Of a DNA stretch of 64,000 nucleotides, positions 51,033-59,732 are shown piece by piece. Every line of letters starts with the position of its first letter. Position 1 is the stretch's first letter. The notes beneath the pieces are model-generated. The model worked only from the letters and a program-made list of their open reading frames with translations. It searched no databases and was not told where the DNA came from. The translations under genes and the position numbers were made by a program. Source of the stretch: Spongiactinospora sp. TRM90649. GTDB taxonomy: Bacteria; Actinomycetota; Actinomycetes; Streptosporangiales; Streptosporangiaceae. The stretch lies in assembly GCF_029382225.1 (NCBI RefSeq), contig NZ_JARLTC010000028.1:116197-180196 (forward strand). The letters run 5' to 3'.

Positions 51033-52298
51033 GTGAAGCTGGCCGTCGTCGGGGGCGGCTCGACGTACACCCCGGAGCTGATCGACGGGTTCGCGCGGCT
51101 GCGCGACGTGCTCCCGATCAGCGAGATCGCGCTCATCGACCCCGACCCGCGCCGGTTGGCACCGGTCGCGGGCGTGTCGGCGCGGATGCTGGCCGGGGCC
51201 GGGCATCCGGCCAGGATCACCACGGCGAGCGATCCGGCCGAGGGCGCGGCCGGCGCGCAGGCCGTACTGGTGCAGTTGCGCGTCGGCGGGCAGGCGGCCC
51301 GCCACCTGGACGAGACGGTGCCGCTGTCCTGCGGCTGCGTGGGCCAGGAGACCACCGGCGCGGGCGGCCTGGCCAAGGCGCTGCGCACGGTGCCCGTGGT
51401 GCTGGACATCGCCGAGCGCGTCGCCGAGGCCGCGCCGGACGCCTGGATCATCGACTTCACCAACCCGGTCGGCATCGTCACCCGCGCGCTGCTGGACGCC
51501 GGGCACCGCGCGATCGGCCTGTGCAACGTGGCCATCGGGTTCCAGCGGCGCTTCGCCGCCCTGCTCGGCGCCGACCCCGGCCGGATCTCGCTGGGCCACG
51601 TCGGGCTCAACCACCTGACCTGGGAGCGGTCGGTCCTGCTCGACGGCCGCGAGGTGCTGCCCGAACTGCTCGACGGCCACGCCGAGACGATCGCGGACTC
51701 GGTGGGGCTGCCCGCCGCGCTGCTGCGCCGCCTGGGCATGGTGCCCTCCTACTACCTGCGCTACTTCTACGAGCACGACGCGGTCGTGGCCGAGCAGCGC
51801 GACGCGCCCACCCGCGCCGCCAAGGTCGCGGCCATGGAGGCCGAACTGCTGGAGCTGTACGCGGACCCGGCCGTCGCCACCAAGCCCGAACTGCTGTCCG
51901 GCCGGGGCGGCGCCTTCTACTCCGAGGCCGCCGTGGACCTGGCCGCCGCGCTGCTCGGCGACCGGCCCGGGCCGCTGGTGGTCAACGTCCGCAACGGCGG
52001 CACGCTGCCGTTCCTGCCCCCCGAGGCGATCATCGAGGTGCCCGCCTCGGTCGGCCCGGACGGCGCGGTCCCGCTGCCCGTGGACCCGGTGCCGCCGCTG
52101 CTGTCCGGGCTGATCGCGCACGTGGCCGCCTACGAGGAACTGGCCGGTCTGGCGGCGATGCGCGGCGGGGTGGACGCGGTCACCGACGCGCTGCTGGCCC
52201 ACCCGCTCATCGGCCAGGCGTCGGTCGCCGCGGACCTGGCCGCCCGGCTGGTCGAGGCCGGGCGCGAGCATCTTCCCTGGGCGCGAGGAGAGGGGTGA
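51033..52298 (+). CDS. Family 4 glycoside hydrolase (6-phospho-beta-glucosidase type)
   Basis: This NAD- and metal-dependent glycosidase works by an oxidation-elimination mechanism. It has an N-terminal Rossmann motif (LAVVGGGSTYTPELIDGF), the metal-binding Cys in GLCNVAIGFQ and His in GHVGLNHLTWER, typical of the GH4 phospho-beta-glucosidase branch. The length is 421 residues. GTG 51033 follows GGGAG. It overlaps the kinase gene by 4 bp. The pair suggests use of an imported beta-glucoside or amino-sugar disaccharide. Confidence 0.88.
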   Translation: MKLAVVGGGSTYTPELIDGFARLRDVLPISEIALIDPDPRRLAPVAGVSARMLAGAGHPARITTASDPAEGAAGAQAVLVQLRVGGQAARHLDETVPLSCGCVGQETTGAGGLAKALRTVPVVLDIAERVAEAAPDAWIIDFTNPVGIVTRALLDAGHRAIGLCNVAIGFQRRFAALLGADPGRISLGHVGLNHLTWERSVLLDGREVLPELLDGHAETIADSVGLPAALLRRLGMVPSYYLRYFYEHDAVVAEQRDAPTRAAKVAAMEAELLELYADPAVATKPELLSGRGGAFYSEAAVDLAAALLGDRPGPLVVNVRNGGTLPFLPPEAIIEVPASVGPDGAVPLPVDPVPPLLSGLIAHVAAYEELAGLAAMRGGVDAVTDALLAHPLIGQASVAADLAARLVEAGREHLPWARGEG

Positions 52299-53263
52299 GC
52301 GCGGTGCGGACGGTGCTGGCGATCGACGGCGGCAACAGCAAGACCGACGTCGCCCTGGTCGCCGAGGACGGCTCGGTGCTGGCCAGGGGCAGGGGCGGCG
52401 GTTTCCAGCCGCAGAGCGCAGGGGTGCGGGCCGCCGTGGACGAGGTGACCCGCGCGCTGGGCGCCGCGATCTCCGGCGCTCCGCCGTACGCCGACCACGT
52501 GGCCGCCTACCTGGCCGGGGCCGACCTGCCCGTGGAGGAGGACGCGCTGCGCGACGAGATGCTGCGCCGCGGGCTCGCGCCCCGGGTGGTCGTCGGCAAC
52601 GACACCTTCGCGCTGCTGCGCGCCGGGGCCTCGGGCGACTGGGGGGTGGCGGTGGCCTGCGGGGCGGGCATCAACGCCGTGGGGGTCTCGCCGTCCGGCA
52701 ACGTCGCGCGGTTCCCCTCGCTCGGGCGGATCACCGGCGACTGGGGCGGCGGCATCGGCCTGGGAGAGGAGGCGCTGTGGCACGCCGTACGGGCCGAGGA
52801 CGGCCGGGGCCCGGCGACCGTGCTGGCCGAGGCGGTGCGGCTGTGGTTCGGCGCTCGCAGCGTGGCCGACGTGGCGATCGCGCTGCACTTCGGCGACCTG
52901 CCGCAGAGCAGGCTGAACGAGCTGGCCCGCCCGCTGCTGGCCGCCGCCCGCGACGGCGACAAGGTCGCGCTGGCGCTGGTGGAACGCCAGGCCGAGGAGG
53001 TCGTGGTGCTCGCCGAGGTGGCGATGCGGCGGCTTGACCTGCTGGGCACGCCCACCGAGGTGGTGCTCGGCGGCGGCGTGCTGACCGCCCGCGATCCGCT
53101 GCTCAACGGCCTGGTGGACAGCGGGCTGGCCCAGCGCGCGCCGAACGCCAAGGCGGTGATCGCCGACGTGCCGCCGATCGCGGGCGCGGCCCTGCTCGGG
53201 CTGGACCAGCTCGGCGCGCCCCAGGAGGCCAAGGACCGGCTGCGGGCGGCCCTTTCCGGGTGA
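52295..53263 (+). CDS. BadF/BadG-type sugar kinase (N-acetylglucosamine kinase-like)
   Basis: This 322-residue ASKHA-fold kinase has phosphate-1 motif AIDGGNSKTDVALV, VVVGNDTFALLRAG, the adenosine block GITGDWGGGIGLGEEAL-like (RITGDWGGGIGLGEEAL) and VVLGGGVL. It likely phosphorylates GlcNAc or glucosamine. GTG 52295 overlaps the GH4 stop, so the proteins are co-made. A kinase beside a phospho-glycosidase suggests that the sugar enters by a non-PTS route and is phosphorylated inside. Confidence 0.87.
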   Translation: MSAVRTVLAIDGGNSKTDVALVAEDGSVLARGRGGGFQPQSAGVRAAVDEVTRALGAAISGAPPYADHVAAYLAGADLPVEEDALRDEMLRRGLAPRVVVGNDTFALLRAGASGDWGVAVACGAGINAVGVSPSGNVARFPSLGRITGDWGGGIGLGEEALWHAVRAEDGRGPATVLAEAVRLWFGARSVADVAIALHFGDLPQSRLNELARPLLAAARDGDKVALALVERQAEEVVVLAEVAMRRLDLLGTPTEVVLGGGVLTARDPLLNGLVDSGLAQRAPNAKAVIADVPPIAGAALLGLDQLGAPQEAKDRLRAALSG

Positions 53264-53264
53264 C

Positions 53265-53452
53265 CGTCCGCGCTCCCCCGGCGAGGCCGGCCTGGCCTCC
53301 GCCGATGCTGCCGCCGGCGAGCCGGCTGAGGAAGTACTGCACGTCGGCGTTCTGGGTGACCTTCCCGGCCAGCGGGGCGGCGGCGTCGAAGACGCCGTAG
53401 AAGGCCACGGAGGCGGCGAACTCCTTGAGCGCCCGCTTGGCGCTACGGCCCG
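53265..53452 (-). pseudogene. Orphan coding fragment (unrecognised)
   Basis: A minus-strand stretch with G/C at nearly all third positions reads KRALKEFAASVAFYGVFDAA, then PLAGKVTQNADVQYFLSRLA and GGSIGGG. It has no start and runs without a stop into the end of the kinase gene. It is a piece of a real gene, helical in character, whose family I do not recognise. It may be the other half of, or a neighbour to, the plus-strand relic that begins at its edge. Confidence 0.5.
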
Positions 53453-53650
53453 CTGTACGACCTGCTCAACGGCCAGGGCGGCACCGACCGATCCCCACCG
53501 CCAAGGAGAGCCTGGGCAGGGCGCTGCTCTACCTCACCATGGCCCACAAGTCTTCGAGTCCGAGATGCGCGACCTGCGCGCCGAGTACGACCGGGCGACG
53601 GGACCGTGTCCGCGCTGCGCGCCATCGCCGGACTGCCGCACCCCGGCTGA
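53441..53650 (+). pseudogene. C-terminal gene relic with three frameshifts
   Basis: Reading with three single-base corrections gives a continuous 70-residue C-terminus: YGPLYDLLNGQGG, then TAKESLGRALLYLTMAHK, FESEMRDLRAEYDRATG and TVSALRAIAGLPHPG, with a stop at 53648. Each piece is in a different frame, and all have G/C third positions. Missing bases are inferred near 53490, 53553 and 53605. The family is not recognised. The gene is dead or the sequence has errors here. Confidence 0.55.
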
Positions 53651-53655
53651 GCCGT

Positions 53656-53994
53656 TCACGGATCCTCGCCCGCCAGCACGCCGACCAGGATGTCGGCGTG
53701 GCACTCCTTGTCGGGGGCGCACCAGCAGGCCAGGTCGCGCCCGGCCAGCTCGCGCCGGGCCCGCTCGACCAGTTCGGGGTGCTCGCGAAGATGCTCCCGG
53801 TACAACACCATCATCTCGTGCCGGGTGTGCCGCCGCCCGCAGGTCCGGCAGCCCTTGCCCTTCTTGGTAGGCAGGGTGTGCGGGTTGTTGAACGGCGACG
53901 CGTTCAGCCCGGGGGCGGGCCGTCCGACGTACACGGCCCCCTCGGGCACGTGGCCGTGATACAGGTCGCCTTCGACCCTGACTCGCCTCGGCAT
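53656..53994 (-). CDS. DUF4326 domain-containing protein
   Basis: This 112-residue protein shows the DUF4326 pattern: VYVGRPAPGLNASPFNNPH near the start and the closing block AGRDLACWCAPDKECHADIL, with conserved Cys and His. It also has a small zinc-like CRTCGRRHTRHE segment. The family occurs in phages and bacteria and its function is unknown. ATG 53994 is used. It is flanked by the gene relic and the DUF4132 gene. Confidence 0.82.
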   Translation of the reverse strand: MPRRVRVEGDLYHGHVPEGAVYVGRPAPGLNASPFNNPHTLPTKKGKGCRTCGRRHTRHEMMVLYREHLREHPELVERARRELAGRDLACWCAPDKECHADILVGVLAGEDP

Positions 53995-54102
53995 GCCGTC
54001 CCCCGGTTCGCGTCTCGATGACCGTCGATGTCATCGTGCCTACCCGGACGGCGCGGCCACCGTCACCGGCGTTCTGTCGGCGGGCACTGCTATAGATTCG
54101 GC

Positions 54103-56157
54103 ATGGACCTCTCCCCCCTCGCCCAGCGCCTGCTCGGCCTGCTCGACGGCACCGCGCCCGACGCCGCGCACTGGCCCGCCGTCTCGCAGCTGACCACGGC
54201 GCTGGGGCGCCCGGGTGACGGCCCCGTCGTCGACAAGACCTGGCAGAACATGGTCGCCCCGGCCCGCGAGCTGGCCGAGTTTCTCCTGGGCGATCCCTGC
54301 CACGGGCACTTCAGGGTGCTGGTGGCGGCCGGGATGGCGGGCATCGACGCCCCCGAGGTGCGGGCCCGGCTGGCCGGACGGCTCGGCCCGATCGCCCTCG
54401 CCGAGGCCGACCTGGTGCTCGGCTGGGACGTCGAGACGCGCGCCCTGTTCCTGGAGGCGGTCAGGCCCCCCGCCATCGGAGACTCACGGCCCGCCGGGCT
54501 GGCCGAATGGCTGCACGGCCGGCCCGGCTATCCCGCCTTCGCCCGCGCCGCCCTGGAACTGGCCGCCGACCGTGTCGCCGCCATCCACACGGGTGAGATC
54601 CCCTACCAGGCGGACAAGGCGTTCGACGACCAGGAGAGGAACACCCTCGGGCGTGCCGTCCGGCTGGCGCTGCTCCGCGACGAGCCGTGGCTGCCCGACC
54701 TGCTCGACCGCCTGCTGCGCGGCATCGCGGTGGCCCCCACCAGCGCCAAGACCCTCCCCTCCCAGTCCCTGCTGTTCGAGATCGGCCGCGCGCTGCAGGA
54801 CCACCCCACCCCCGAGGCGATCTCCTCACTGCGCGCCGCCCGCCAGATCACCCGGCACGCCGGTGTGCCCAAACAGCTCGACCGCATGTTCAAGCGCATC
54901 GAACCGGCGCTGGCCGAGCGGCTGGAGGTGGCGTTCCGGCTCCCGGACGGCCGGCTGCGGCAGGCGGTCGGGGAGCACACGGCGGTGATCTCGATCGACG
55001 GCGAGACCGAGCTGTCGTGGTGGCACGGCGACAAGCGGCTCAGATCGGTGCCGGCGGCGGTCAAGCGCGACCACCCCGAGGAGGTGAGGCGGCTGCGCGA
55101 GCAGGTCAAGCTGGTCCGCCACCAGCAGGCGACCCTGGCCAGGGCGCTGGAGGCGGGCTACACCGCCGAGGTGGCCCCGCCGTACCGGCGGCTGGAAGGG
55201 CGCCCGCTCACCGACCGGCTGATCTGGGAGTTCGAGACCGAGCCCGGCGTGTGGCACGCCGAACTCGGGCTGACCGTGCCGGACGTCCCGGTCCGGCTGT
55301 GGCATCCGGCGCGGGCTACGGCGGAGCAGGTGCGGGCCTGGCGCGACCTCGTCGCGGACAAGGAGCTGCGCCAGCCGTTCAAGCAGGCGTTCCGCGAGAT
55401 CTACCCGCTCACCCCGGCCGAGGTGGAGACCGGCGACCACTCGCTCAGGTTCGCCGAGCACGTCGTCGACTACCGAAGGCTCCGCGCCCTGTTCAAGGAA
55501 CGCGGCTGGACCTCCAACTACCTGGGCCCCTGGGAGGGGCGCGGCGGCGACGCCCGGCGGTCCTTCGCCGGCGGGCGCTGGCGGGCCACCTTCGACCACG
55601 ACTACTACGACGAGGGCTACGCGACCACCGGCCGGGTCCTGTTCCACCGGCCGGCCGAAGGCGGATGGCAGCAGGCGCCCCTGTCCGAGGTCCCCGCGCT
55701 GGTGTTCGGCGAGGCCATGCGCGACATCGACCTGTTCATCGGCGTCTGCTCGATCACCTCCGACCCCCGCTGGGCCGGCAACGGCCCTGACGACCTGCGC
55801 ACCTACTGGCACACCGGCTCGTTCGGCCCGCTCCCCCCGTCCGCCGAGGTCCGCCGCGACGCCCTCGCCCGCCTTCTGCCCCGCCTGACCATCGCCGACC
55901 GCTGCACCCTGACCGACCGCTTCCTGGTGGTCCGCGGCGACCTCCGCACCTACAAGATCCACCTCGGCTCCGGCAACATCCTGATGGAGCCCAACGACGC
56001 CTACCTCTGCGTGGTCGCCGGCCCCGACCGCCATTCCCGCCGCTTCCTCCCCTTCGAGGAAGACGGCCGCCTCGCCCTGATCCTCTCCAAGGCCTTCCTC
56101 CTATCCGCCGACACCACCATCACCGACCCGGCCATCACCCGCCAACTCCACTCCTGA
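54103..56157 (+). CDS. DUF4132 domain-containing protein
   Basis: This large 684-residue soluble protein has a helical N-terminal half and a C-terminal DUF4132 domain, recognisable by RPLTDRLIWEFE, PVRLWHPARATAEQVRAWRD, QPFKQAFREIYPLTPAE and ATFDHDYYDEGYATTGRVLF. DUF4132 proteins are linked to WGR/MolR-type genes in other bacteria, but their activity is not established. TATAGA (54091-54096) lies 6 nt before ATG 54103, so the transcript is probably leaderless. Confidence 0.82.
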   Translation: MDLSPLAQRLLGLLDGTAPDAAHWPAVSQLTTALGRPGDGPVVDKTWQNMVAPARELAEFLLGDPCHGHFRVLVAAGMAGIDAPEVRARLAGRLGPIALAEADLVLGWDVETRALFLEAVRPPAIGDSRPAGLAEWLHGRPGYPAFARAALELAADRVAAIHTGEIPYQADKAFDDQERNTLGRAVRLALLRDEPWLPDLLDRLLRGIAVAPTSAKTLPSQSLLFEIGRALQDHPTPEAISSLRAARQITRHAGVPKQLDRMFKRIEPALAERLEVAFRLPDGRLRQAVGEHTAVISIDGETELSWWHGDKRLRSVPAAVKRDHPEEVRRLREQVKLVRHQQATLARALEAGYTAEVAPPYRRLEGRPLTDRLIWEFETEPGVWHAELGLTVPDVPVRLWHPARATAEQVRAWRDLVADKELRQPFKQAFREIYPLTPAEVETGDHSLRFAEHVVDYRRLRALFKERGWTSNYLGPWEGRGGDARRSFAGGRWRATFDHDYYDEGYATTGRVLFHRPAEGGWQQAPLSEVPALVFGEAMRDIDLFIGVCSITSDPRWAGNGPDDLRTYWHTGSFGPLPPSAEVRRDALARLLPRLTIADRCTLTDRFLVVRGDLRTYKIHLGSGNILMEPNDAYLCVVAGPDRHSRRFLPFEEDGRLALILSKAFLLSADTTITDPAITRQLHS

Positions 56158-56320
56158 CCCACCCTCACCCGGGTCCTGTATGGAATCCTCCATGGGGGAT
56201 GACGTGATGGCCCATCGACTCTCGCCGGTTACGAAGAGGCGATCAGTCATGCCGGCCCCCGAACCCGGGGTAGGGCTGTCCCCATGGGCCCGCGCCGTTC
56301 GAGTGATCTGCCTCACATGG

Positions 56321-56347
56321 TGTTACCGCGAGGGGTTCTCCGGTGTC
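56321..56347 (+). promoter_or_regulatory. ECF41-like promoter of the oxidoreductase-sigJ operon
   Basis: TGTTACC (56321-56327), 16 bp, TGTC (56344-56347) resembles the ECF41 consensus TGTCACA-N16-CGTC. It lies 35 bp before the oxidoreductase ATG, in the operon that encodes an ECF41-type sigma factor, as expected for autoregulation. The rest of the 224-bp gap before it holds no gene. Confidence 0.55.
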
Positions 56348-56381
56348 TTGAGGTCAAACCCCGAGGAACACAGGAGACGTC

Positions 56382-57572
56382 ATGACCGGGAACACCGATG
56401 TCATCGTGATCGGCGGCGGATACGCCGGCGTCATGGCCGCCAGTCGCCTGACACGGCGCGACGATGTGACGGTGACGCTGATCAACCCGCGTCCGAGGTT
56501 CGTCGATCGGATCCGCCTGCACCAGCTCGTGGCCGGATCCCACGACGCGGTCCTCGACTTCGAACGGGTCCTGGGCGAGCGCGTCCGGCTTACGGTCGAC
56601 ACCGTGACCCGGATCGACGCCGCCGAGCGGCGCGTGACGCTGGCCGGCGGCGACACGATCGACTACGACCACCTGATCTACGCCGTGGGCAGTGGCAGCG
56701 CCGCCCCTGGCGTGCCCGGGGCGGCGGAGTTCGCCTACCCGCTGGCCGGTCTGGAGGAGGCGCAGCGGTTGCGGCAGGCCCTCGACGCCGCGCCCGCGAC
56801 GGCCGCGGTCACGGTGGTCGGCGCCGGTCCCACCGGCATCGAGACCGCCGCCGAACTCGGCGAGCTGGGCCGGGCGGTGACGCTGGTGTGCGGCGGGGTG
56901 CTCGGCCCGTACCTGCACCCCCGGGGCCGGCGTTCGGTCGCCGGGCGGCTGGCCGCGCTCGGGGTGACCGTGCTCGAAGGCCCCGGCGCGCGGGTGACGG
57001 CCGTGACGGCCGATGAGGTGCGGCTCGGCGACGGACGCGCGCTGCCCAGCGAGGTGACGGTCTGGACCGCCGGATTCGGCGTGCCCGGCCTGGCCGCCCG
57101 CAGCGGGCTGGCCACCGACGCCGCGGGTCGCATGCTCACCGACGAGACGCTGACCAGCGTGGACGATCCGCGGATCGTCGCGGCCGGGGACTCGGCGGCG
57201 CCGTCCGGGCTGCCGTACCGGATGAGCTGCCAGGCCGCGGTCCAGCTCGGCCCGCAGGCCGCCGAGACGGTGCTCAGCAGGATCGCGGGCGAGCGGCCCG
57301 CCCCCGTCCGGGTGGGGTTCGCCGGCCAGTGCATCAGCCTGGGACGACGCGCCGGGATCTTCCAGTTCGCCCGCATGAACGACACGGCGGTGGGCCTGTA
57401 CGTCGCCGGCCGGGCGGGCGGGAGGCTCAAGGAACTGATCTGCGAGGGCATCATCGCCCAGCAGGTCGCGCACGAGGCGCGCAAGCCCGGTTCGCGCTCA
57501 TGGTGGGGCAAGGACGGCACACGCCCGCTGCTGCTGGAAGCCCACCACGGCCGGCCGCTACCCACCCACTGA
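56382..57572 (+). CDS. FAD/NAD(P)-dependent oxidoreductase (NDH-2-like)
   Basis: This 396-residue pyridine nucleotide-disulphide-type flavoprotein has the FAD motif VIVIGGGYAGVMAASRLTRR, NAD(P) motif VTVVGAGPTGIETAAELGEL, and the second FAD block ADSAAP within RIVAAGDSAAPSGLPYRMSC. It resembles type II NADH dehydrogenases but the C-terminal membrane anchor is not evident. It lies 3 bp before sigJ. Oxidoreductases are the usual partner and target of ECF41 sigma factors. Confidence 0.87.
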   Translation: MTGNTDVIVIGGGYAGVMAASRLTRRDDVTVTLINPRPRFVDRIRLHQLVAGSHDAVLDFERVLGERVRLTVDTVTRIDAAERRVTLAGGDTIDYDHLIYAVGSGSAAPGVPGAAEFAYPLAGLEEAQRLRQALDAAPATAAVTVVGAGPTGIETAAELGELGRAVTLVCGGVLGPYLHPRGRRSVAGRLAALGVTVLEGPGARVTAVTADEVRLGDGRALPSEVTVWTAGFGVPGLAARSGLATDAAGRMLTDETLTSVDDPRIVAAGDSAAPSGLPYRMSCQAAVQLGPQAAETVLSRIAGERPAPVRVGFAGQCISLGRRAGIFQFARMNDTAVGLYVAGRAGGRLKELICEGIIAQQVAHEARKPGSRSWWGKDGTRPLLLEAHHGRPLPTH

Positions 57573-57575
57573 GAA

Positions 57576-58472
57576 ATGAGCGACCACACCGGCGACACGG
57601 CGACCGAGATCTTCGTCTCCTACCGTAACCTGCTGTTCACCGTCGCCTACGAGATGCTCGGCTCGGCCGCCGACGCCGAAGACGTCCTGCAGGAGACCTG
57701 GCTGCGCTGGGTCAAGATCGACATGGGGCAGGTGCGCGACCGGCGCGCGTACCTGGTCCGGATCACGACCCGGCAGGCGCTCAACCGGCTGCGCACCATG
57801 CGCCGCCGCAAGGAGGCCTACGTCGGCCCCTGGCTGCCCGAGCCGCTGCTCACCTCCCCGGACGTCGCCGAGGACGCCGAGCTCGCCGAGAGCGTCTCGA
57901 TGGCCCTCATGATCGTCCTGGAACGTCTCGCGCCGGCCGAGCGCGCCGTGTTCGTCCTGCGCGAGGCCTTCGGCATCGGCTACGACGAGATCGCGGCCGC
58001 GATCGGCAAGAGCCCGGCGGCCGTCCGCCAGATCGCCTACCGCGCCCGCCGCCATGTCGACGCCGACCGTCCCCGCGAGGTGGTCTCCCCCGCGCGGACC
58101 CGCGCGGCCCTGGAGTCCTTCCGGCACGCACTCGAAACCAGCGACCTGCGGGCCCTGCTCGACGTGCTCGCCCCCCAGGTCGTCTTCGTCACCGATGGCG
58201 GCGGCCTCAGACAGGCCGCCCTACGACCGATCACCGGCGCCGGCCAGGTGGCCCGCTTCATCCTCAGCGGCATCGCCAGGTTCGACATCACCCTCACCGC
58301 CGACCCCGCCCTGGCCAACGGCAACCCGGCCCTCGTCATCCGCGTGAACGGCGAACTGGACGGCATCGTCGCGATCCGAGTCCAGGGCACCCGCATCACC
58401 GGCCTCTACTACGTCTGCAACCCGGAGAAGCTCACCCGGGCCGAGTCCGAAACCCCGCTCACCCTGCGGTGA
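57576..58472 (+). CDS. sigJ: ECF41-type RNA polymerase sigma factor SigJ
   Basis: This 298-residue sigma factor has region 2 (YEMLGSAADAEDVLQETWLR), region 4 (LAPAERAVFVLREAFGIGYD, EIAAAIGKSPAAVRQIAYRA) and a SnoaL-like C-terminal domain ending YYVCNPEKL. That is the NPDKL-type motif of ECF41 proteins, which lack a separate anti-sigma factor and are tuned by this extension. It is co-transcribed with the oxidoreductase and probably with the P450 gene, whose GTG option at 58469 overlaps its stop. Confidence 0.9.
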   Translation: MSDHTGDTATEIFVSYRNLLFTVAYEMLGSAADAEDVLQETWLRWVKIDMGQVRDRRAYLVRITTRQALNRLRTMRRRKEAYVGPWLPEPLLTSPDVAEDAELAESVSMALMIVLERLAPAERAVFVLREAFGIGYDEIAAAIGKSPAAVRQIAYRARRHVDADRPREVVSPARTRAALESFRHALETSDLRALLDVLAPQVVFVTDGGGLRQAALRPITGAGQVARFILSGIARFDITLTADPALANGNPALVIRVNGELDGIVAIRVQGTRITGLYYVCNPEKLTRAESETPLTLR

Positions 58473-58495
58473 GCTCTATTACGGAATGGTCATTC

Positions 58496-59725
58496 ATGAT
58501 GAAGACCACTCCCGCCGAACACCCGGGCCTGCGACTGCCGATCGAGCGTGGCTGCCCGTTCGCCCCGCCTCCCGAATACGGGCGACTGCGCGAGCGGGCG
58601 CCGATCGGCAAGGTCCGCATGGTGAGCGGCGCCGATGGGTGGCTGGTCTCCGGCCATGAGGAGGCCCGTGCCGTCCTCACCGACCGCCGTTTCTCCTCCG
58701 ACCGGCGCAAGGAGGGCTTCCCGTTCTTCGTCGCCGACCCGGCGACCCTGCGGCGGCTTCGCGAGCAGCCGCCGTTCCTGGTCGGCATGGACGGCGCGGA
58801 ACACTCCGCCGCCCGGCGCTCGCTGATCGGCGAGTTCACCGTGAAGCGGCTGGCCGCGCTGCGTCCGCGGATCCAGGACATCGTCGACCGGTTCATCGAC
58901 GAAATGCTCGCCACCGGCCGGCGTCCGATCGACCTGGTGCGGCGGCTGTCCCTGCCGGTGCCCTCGCTGGTGATCTGCGAACTGCTCGGTGTGCCCTACG
59001 CCGACCACGACTTCTTCCAGAGCCGCACGACCGTGGCGGTGCGCCGTACCTCCTCCTCGGAGGACCGGCTTCGAGCCTTCGCCGAAGTCCGCGCGTACCT
59101 GGACGACCTGGTCACCCGTAAGGAGTCCGACCCCGGCGACGACCTGCTCAGCCGGCAGATCGCCCGGCAACGTGAGGAGGGCGCCCTCGACCACATGGGC
59201 CTGGTGAACATGGCCTTCCTGCTGCTGACCGCCGGGCACGAGACCACGGCCAACATGATCTCGCTCGGTGTGCTCGGGCTGCTCACCCATCCGGAACAAC
59301 TGGCCCTGATCACGGCGCACCCGGACAAGACACCTGTGGCCGTGGAGGAACTGCTGCGCTACTTCAGCATCGCCGACCTGGCCGTCGCCCGGGTGGCCAC
59401 CGAGGACGTGCGGATCGGCGAGGCGAGCATCAAGGCCGGCGAAGGCGTCGTCGTGTCGGGCCTGTCGGCCAACTGGGACCCCGCCGTGTTCGAGGACCCC
59501 GCTCGGCTGGACGTCGAGCGCGGCGGGGCCCGCCACCACATCGCCTTCGGCTTCGGCCCGCACCAGTGCCTCGGGCAGAACCTGGCCCGGATGGAGCTGC
59601 GGATCGTCTTCGACACGCTGTTCCGCCGCGTCCCCACCCTGCGGCTCGCGGCCCCCGTCGAGGACCTGCCCTTCAAGGCGGACGCCGTCGTCTACGGCGC
59701 CTACGAACTCCCGGTCACGTGGTGA
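58496..59725 (+). CDS. Cytochrome P450
   Basis: This 409-residue soluble bacterial P450 has an I-helix oxygen-binding motif AGHETTANM, ExxR in VEELLRYF, and the heme loop FGFGPHQCLGQNLAR with the Cys ligand. The layout resembles the CYP105/107-type actinobacterial enzymes. ATG 58496 is used; a GTG at 58469 overlapping the sigJ stop is an alternative. The ferredoxin gene follows within 8-11 bp and is its likely electron donor. The substrate is unknown. Confidence 0.9.
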   Translation: MMKTTPAEHPGLRLPIERGCPFAPPPEYGRLRERAPIGKVRMVSGADGWLVSGHEEARAVLTDRRFSSDRRKEGFPFFVADPATLRRLREQPPFLVGMDGAEHSAARRSLIGEFTVKRLAALRPRIQDIVDRFIDEMLATGRRPIDLVRRLSLPVPSLVICELLGVPYADHDFFQSRTTVAVRRTSSSEDRLRAFAEVRAYLDDLVTRKESDPGDDLLSRQIARQREEGALDHMGLVNMAFLLLTAGHETTANMISLGVLGLLTHPEQLALITAHPDKTPVAVEELLRYFSIADLAVARVATEDVRIGEASIKAGEGVVVSGLSANWDPAVFEDPARLDVERGGARHHIAFGFGPHQCLGQNLARMELRIVFDTLFRRVPTLRLAAPVEDLPFKADAVVYGAYELPVTW

Positions 59726-59732
59726 GGTGGAG

